The notes under the pieces: generated by a model
Seen by the model: only the letters and a program-made list of their open reading frames with translations
Database searches by the model: none
What the model was told of the DNA's origin: nothing
Position numbers and translations under genes: made by a program
Shown: positions 62,453 to 64,000 of the stretch, one piece after another
Layout: each line of letters opens with the position of its first letter
Numbering within the stretch: position 1 is the stretch's first letter
Source: Loxodes magnus
Taxonomy: Eukaryota > Ciliophora > Karyorelictea > Loxodida > Loxodidae
DNA: 64,000 bases
Assembly (NCBI GenBank): GCA_946699065.1
Contig: CAMPDV010001452.1
Span: 46,302 to 110,301 of the forward strand
Reading direction: 5' to 3'

Positions 62453-63034
62453 TCTGAAGATCAGTTTATGTATTTGAAAGTTTTAAGAACTAGAAGTTTA
62501 AAAGAAAAGTGAATAAGAAAAGCAAGTAAAAGAGTCTGAAGATCAGTTTATGTATTTGAAAGTTTTAAGAACTAGAAGTTTAAAAGAATGATAAGATTTC
62601 TAAGAAAAGTGAATAAGAAAAGCAAGTAAAAGAGTCTGAAGATCAGTTTATGTATTTGAAAGTTTTAAGAACTAGAAGTTTAAAAGAATGATAAGATTTC
62701 TAAGAAAAGTGAATAAGAAAAGCAAGTAAAAGAATCTGAAGATCAGTTTATGTATTTGAAAGTTTTAAGAACTAGAAGTTTAAAAGAATGATAAGATTTC
62801 TAAGAAAAGTGAATAAGAAAAGCAAGTAAAAGAGTCTGAAGATCAGTTTATGTATTTGAAAGTTTTAAGAACTAGAAGTTTAAAAGAATGATAAGATTTC
62901 TAAGAAAAGTGAATAAGAAAAGCAAGTAAAAGAGTCTGAAGATCAGTTTATGTATTTGAAAGTTTTAAGAACTAGAAGTTTAAAAGAATGATAAGATTTC
63001 TAAGAAAAGTCAATAAGAAAAGCAAGTAAAAGAG
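62453..63034. repeat. 582-bp, 6-monomer HOR, copy 1
   Basis: One 82-mer and five 100-mers. The third monomer ends in G100A (before 62735) and the sixth carries G77C (62935). The first monomer has the consensus TCTG start, unlike the two later units. Confidence 0.88.
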
Positions 63035-63616
63035 TATGAAGATCAGTTTATGTATTTGAAAGTTTTAAGAACTAGAAGTTTAAAAGAAAAGTGAATAAGA
63101 AAAGCAAGTAAAAGAGTCTGAAGATCAGTTTATGTATTTGAAAGTTTTAAGAACTAGAAGTTTAAAAGAATGATAAGATTTCTAAGAAAAGTGAATAAGA
63201 AAAGCAAGTAAAAGAGTCTGAAGATCAGTTTATGTATTTGAAAGTTTTAAGAACTAGAAGTTTAAAAGAATGATAAGATTTCTAAGAAAAGTGAATAAGA
63301 AAAGCAAGTAAAAGAATCTGAAGATCAGTTTATGTATTTGAAAGTTTTAAGAACTAGAAGTTTAAAAGAATGATAAGATTTCTAAGAAAAGTGAATAAGA
63401 AAAGCAAGTAAAAGAGTCTGAAGATCAGTTTATGTATTTGAAAGTTTTAAGAACTAGAAGTTTAAAAGAATGATAAGATTTCTAAGAAAAGTGAATAAGA
63501 AAAGCAAGTAAAAGAGTCTGAAGATCAGTTTATGTATTTGAAAGTTTTAAGAACTAGAAGTTTAAAAGAATGATAAGATTTCTAAGAAAAGTCAATAAGA
63601 AAAGCAAGTAAAAGAG
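63035..63616. repeat. 582-bp, 6-monomer HOR, copy 2
   Basis: Same order as copy 1, with the G100A junction before 63317 and G77C at 63517, but its opening 82-mer carries C2A. Confidence 0.88.
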
Positions 63617-64000
63617 TATGAAGATCAGTTTATGTATTTGAAAGTTTTAAGAACTAGAAGTTTAAAAGAAAAGTGAATAAGAAAAGCAAGTAAAAGAGTC
63701 TGAAGATCAGTTTATGTATTTGAAAGTTTTAAGAACTAGAAGTTTAAAAGAATGATAAGATTTCTAAGAAAAGTGAATAAGAAAAGCAAGTAAAAGAGTC
63801 TGAAGATCAGTTTATGTATTTGAAAGTTTTAAGAACTAGAAGTTTAAAAGAATGATAAGATTTCTAAGAAAAGTGAATAAGAAAAGCAAGTAAAAGAATC
63901 TGAAGATCAGTTTATGTATTTGAAAGTTTTAAGAACTAGAAGTTTAAAAGAATGATAAGATTTCTAAGAAAAGTGAATAAGAAAAGCAAGTAAAAGAGTC
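63617..64000. repeat. 582-bp HOR, copy 3, cut by the window end
   Basis: C2A 82-mer, then 100-mers at 63699, 63799 (ending G100A) and 63899, and two bases of the next. The order agrees with copy 2 as far as it goes, so the HOR probably continues past the window. Confidence 0.85.

Larger units (their letters stand above)
1..64000. repeat. Satellite DNA array, 100-bp monomer, head to tail across the window
   Basis: Every base belongs to a tandem repeat. Monomer position 1 is the T of TCTGAAGATC; all coordinates in monomer terms below use this phase. The first full monomer starts at 5 and the last complete one ends at 63998. I count 668 monomers (501 x 100, 119 x 82, 28 x 84, 14 x 85, 6 x 99 bp), which sum to exactly 63,994 bp. 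All are in the same orientation. Most 100-bp copies are identical or differ by one to three bases. There is no inserted transposon, unique segment or inversion. Stop codons fall in all three phases of both strands, and since 100 and 82 both leave remainder 1 on division by 3, each frame rotates at every monomer; open stretches stay near 24 codons forward and 31 reverse in a regular array, so no coding capacity is claimed. A centromeric or other heterochromatic location is inference. Confidence 0.98.
55243..64000. repeat. Domain E: G77C monomers paired with 85-bp monomers
   Basis: Ten of the window's fourteen 85-mers are here (55543, 56328, 57113, 57598, 58165, 58250, 59217, 59302, 60253, 61502). 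Nine of the ten directly follow a G77C monomer; the exception, 59302, follows another 85-mer. Domain D haplotypes are absent and only one M-type monomer (61887) occurs. Toward the right, C2A returns at 58635, 58817, 60253, 61502, 63035 and 63617, mostly just after a G77C monomer. The array runs off the window edge. Confidence 0.87.

Noticed and set aside
1-64000. Possible CRISPR array, given many near-identical short repeats
   Set aside because: There are no unique spacers: the full 82-100 bp unit repeats, so it is a contiguous tandem satellite.
1-64000. Possible repetitive protein gene with tandem-repeat domains
   Set aside because: The unit lengths 100 and 82 are not multiples of 3 and each monomer carries stops in all phases on both strands. 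Frames close within a few tens of codons.
1-64000. Telomere or subtelomere minisatellite
   Set aside because: No telomeric motif (TTAGGG, TTTAGGG, TTAGG or similar) appears. A subtelomeric location is not excluded but has no support here.

Overview
The whole 64 kb window is one uninterrupted, head-to-tail satellite DNA array. I found no gene, RNA gene, transposon, CRISPR array or unique sequence. The basic unit is a 100-bp monomer that, counted from the T of TCTGAAGATC, is about 47% A, 28% T, 20% G and 5% C, with no CpG. Walking the window by hand by monomer start position gives 668 complete monomers between bases 5 and 63998: 501 of 100 bp, 119 of 82 bp, 24 of 84 bp (16-bp deletion), 14 of 85 bp, 4 of 84 bp made another way, and 6 of 99 bp. 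These lengths sum exactly to the 63,994 bp available, so the parse is self-consistent. The window starts with the last 4 bases of one monomer and ends with the first 2 bases of another.

A long, homogeneous, AT-rich satellite with higher-order repeats (HORs) points to a eukaryotic chromosome, most likely centromeric or pericentromeric heterochromatin, with subtelomeric heterochromatin as an alternative. Nothing in the sequence identifies the species. I do not recognise the monomer as a named satellite family.

Layout, based on which diagnostic variants occur where: (A) 1-8481, a 29-monomer HOR of about 2.75 kb in two copies, with C2A and T19C variants. (B) 8482-17369, a HOR opened by a monomer with a TA insertion; three units of 2657, 3856 and 2375 bp, the middle one looking like an unequal-crossover chimera. 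(C) 17370-22703, a block in which 82-bp monomers outnumber 100-bp ones (37 to 23) and C77/C84 double-variant monomers recur. (M) 22704-26280, a mosaic that mixes markers of A, B and C. (D) 26281-55242, defined by two related haplotypes (A72T+G75A, with or without T67C) and by 16-bp-deleted monomers; it holds a 1532-bp, 16-monomer HOR in tandem duplicate, a 400-bp tetramer ladder and a 1.37-kb segment repeated 2566 bp apart. (E) 55243-64000, defined by C77 monomers placed just before 85-bp monomers, with 785-bp and 582-bp HORs.

The three short monomer classes are simple internal deletions of the 100-bp unit. Two lie between direct repeats of 5 and 6 bp, the third between only 2 bp. The array therefore reads as a record of slippage or microhomology deletion, followed by repeated unequal exchange and local amplification. 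There is no protein-coding system here. What is notable is the layered repeat architecture and the linkage rules between variants.
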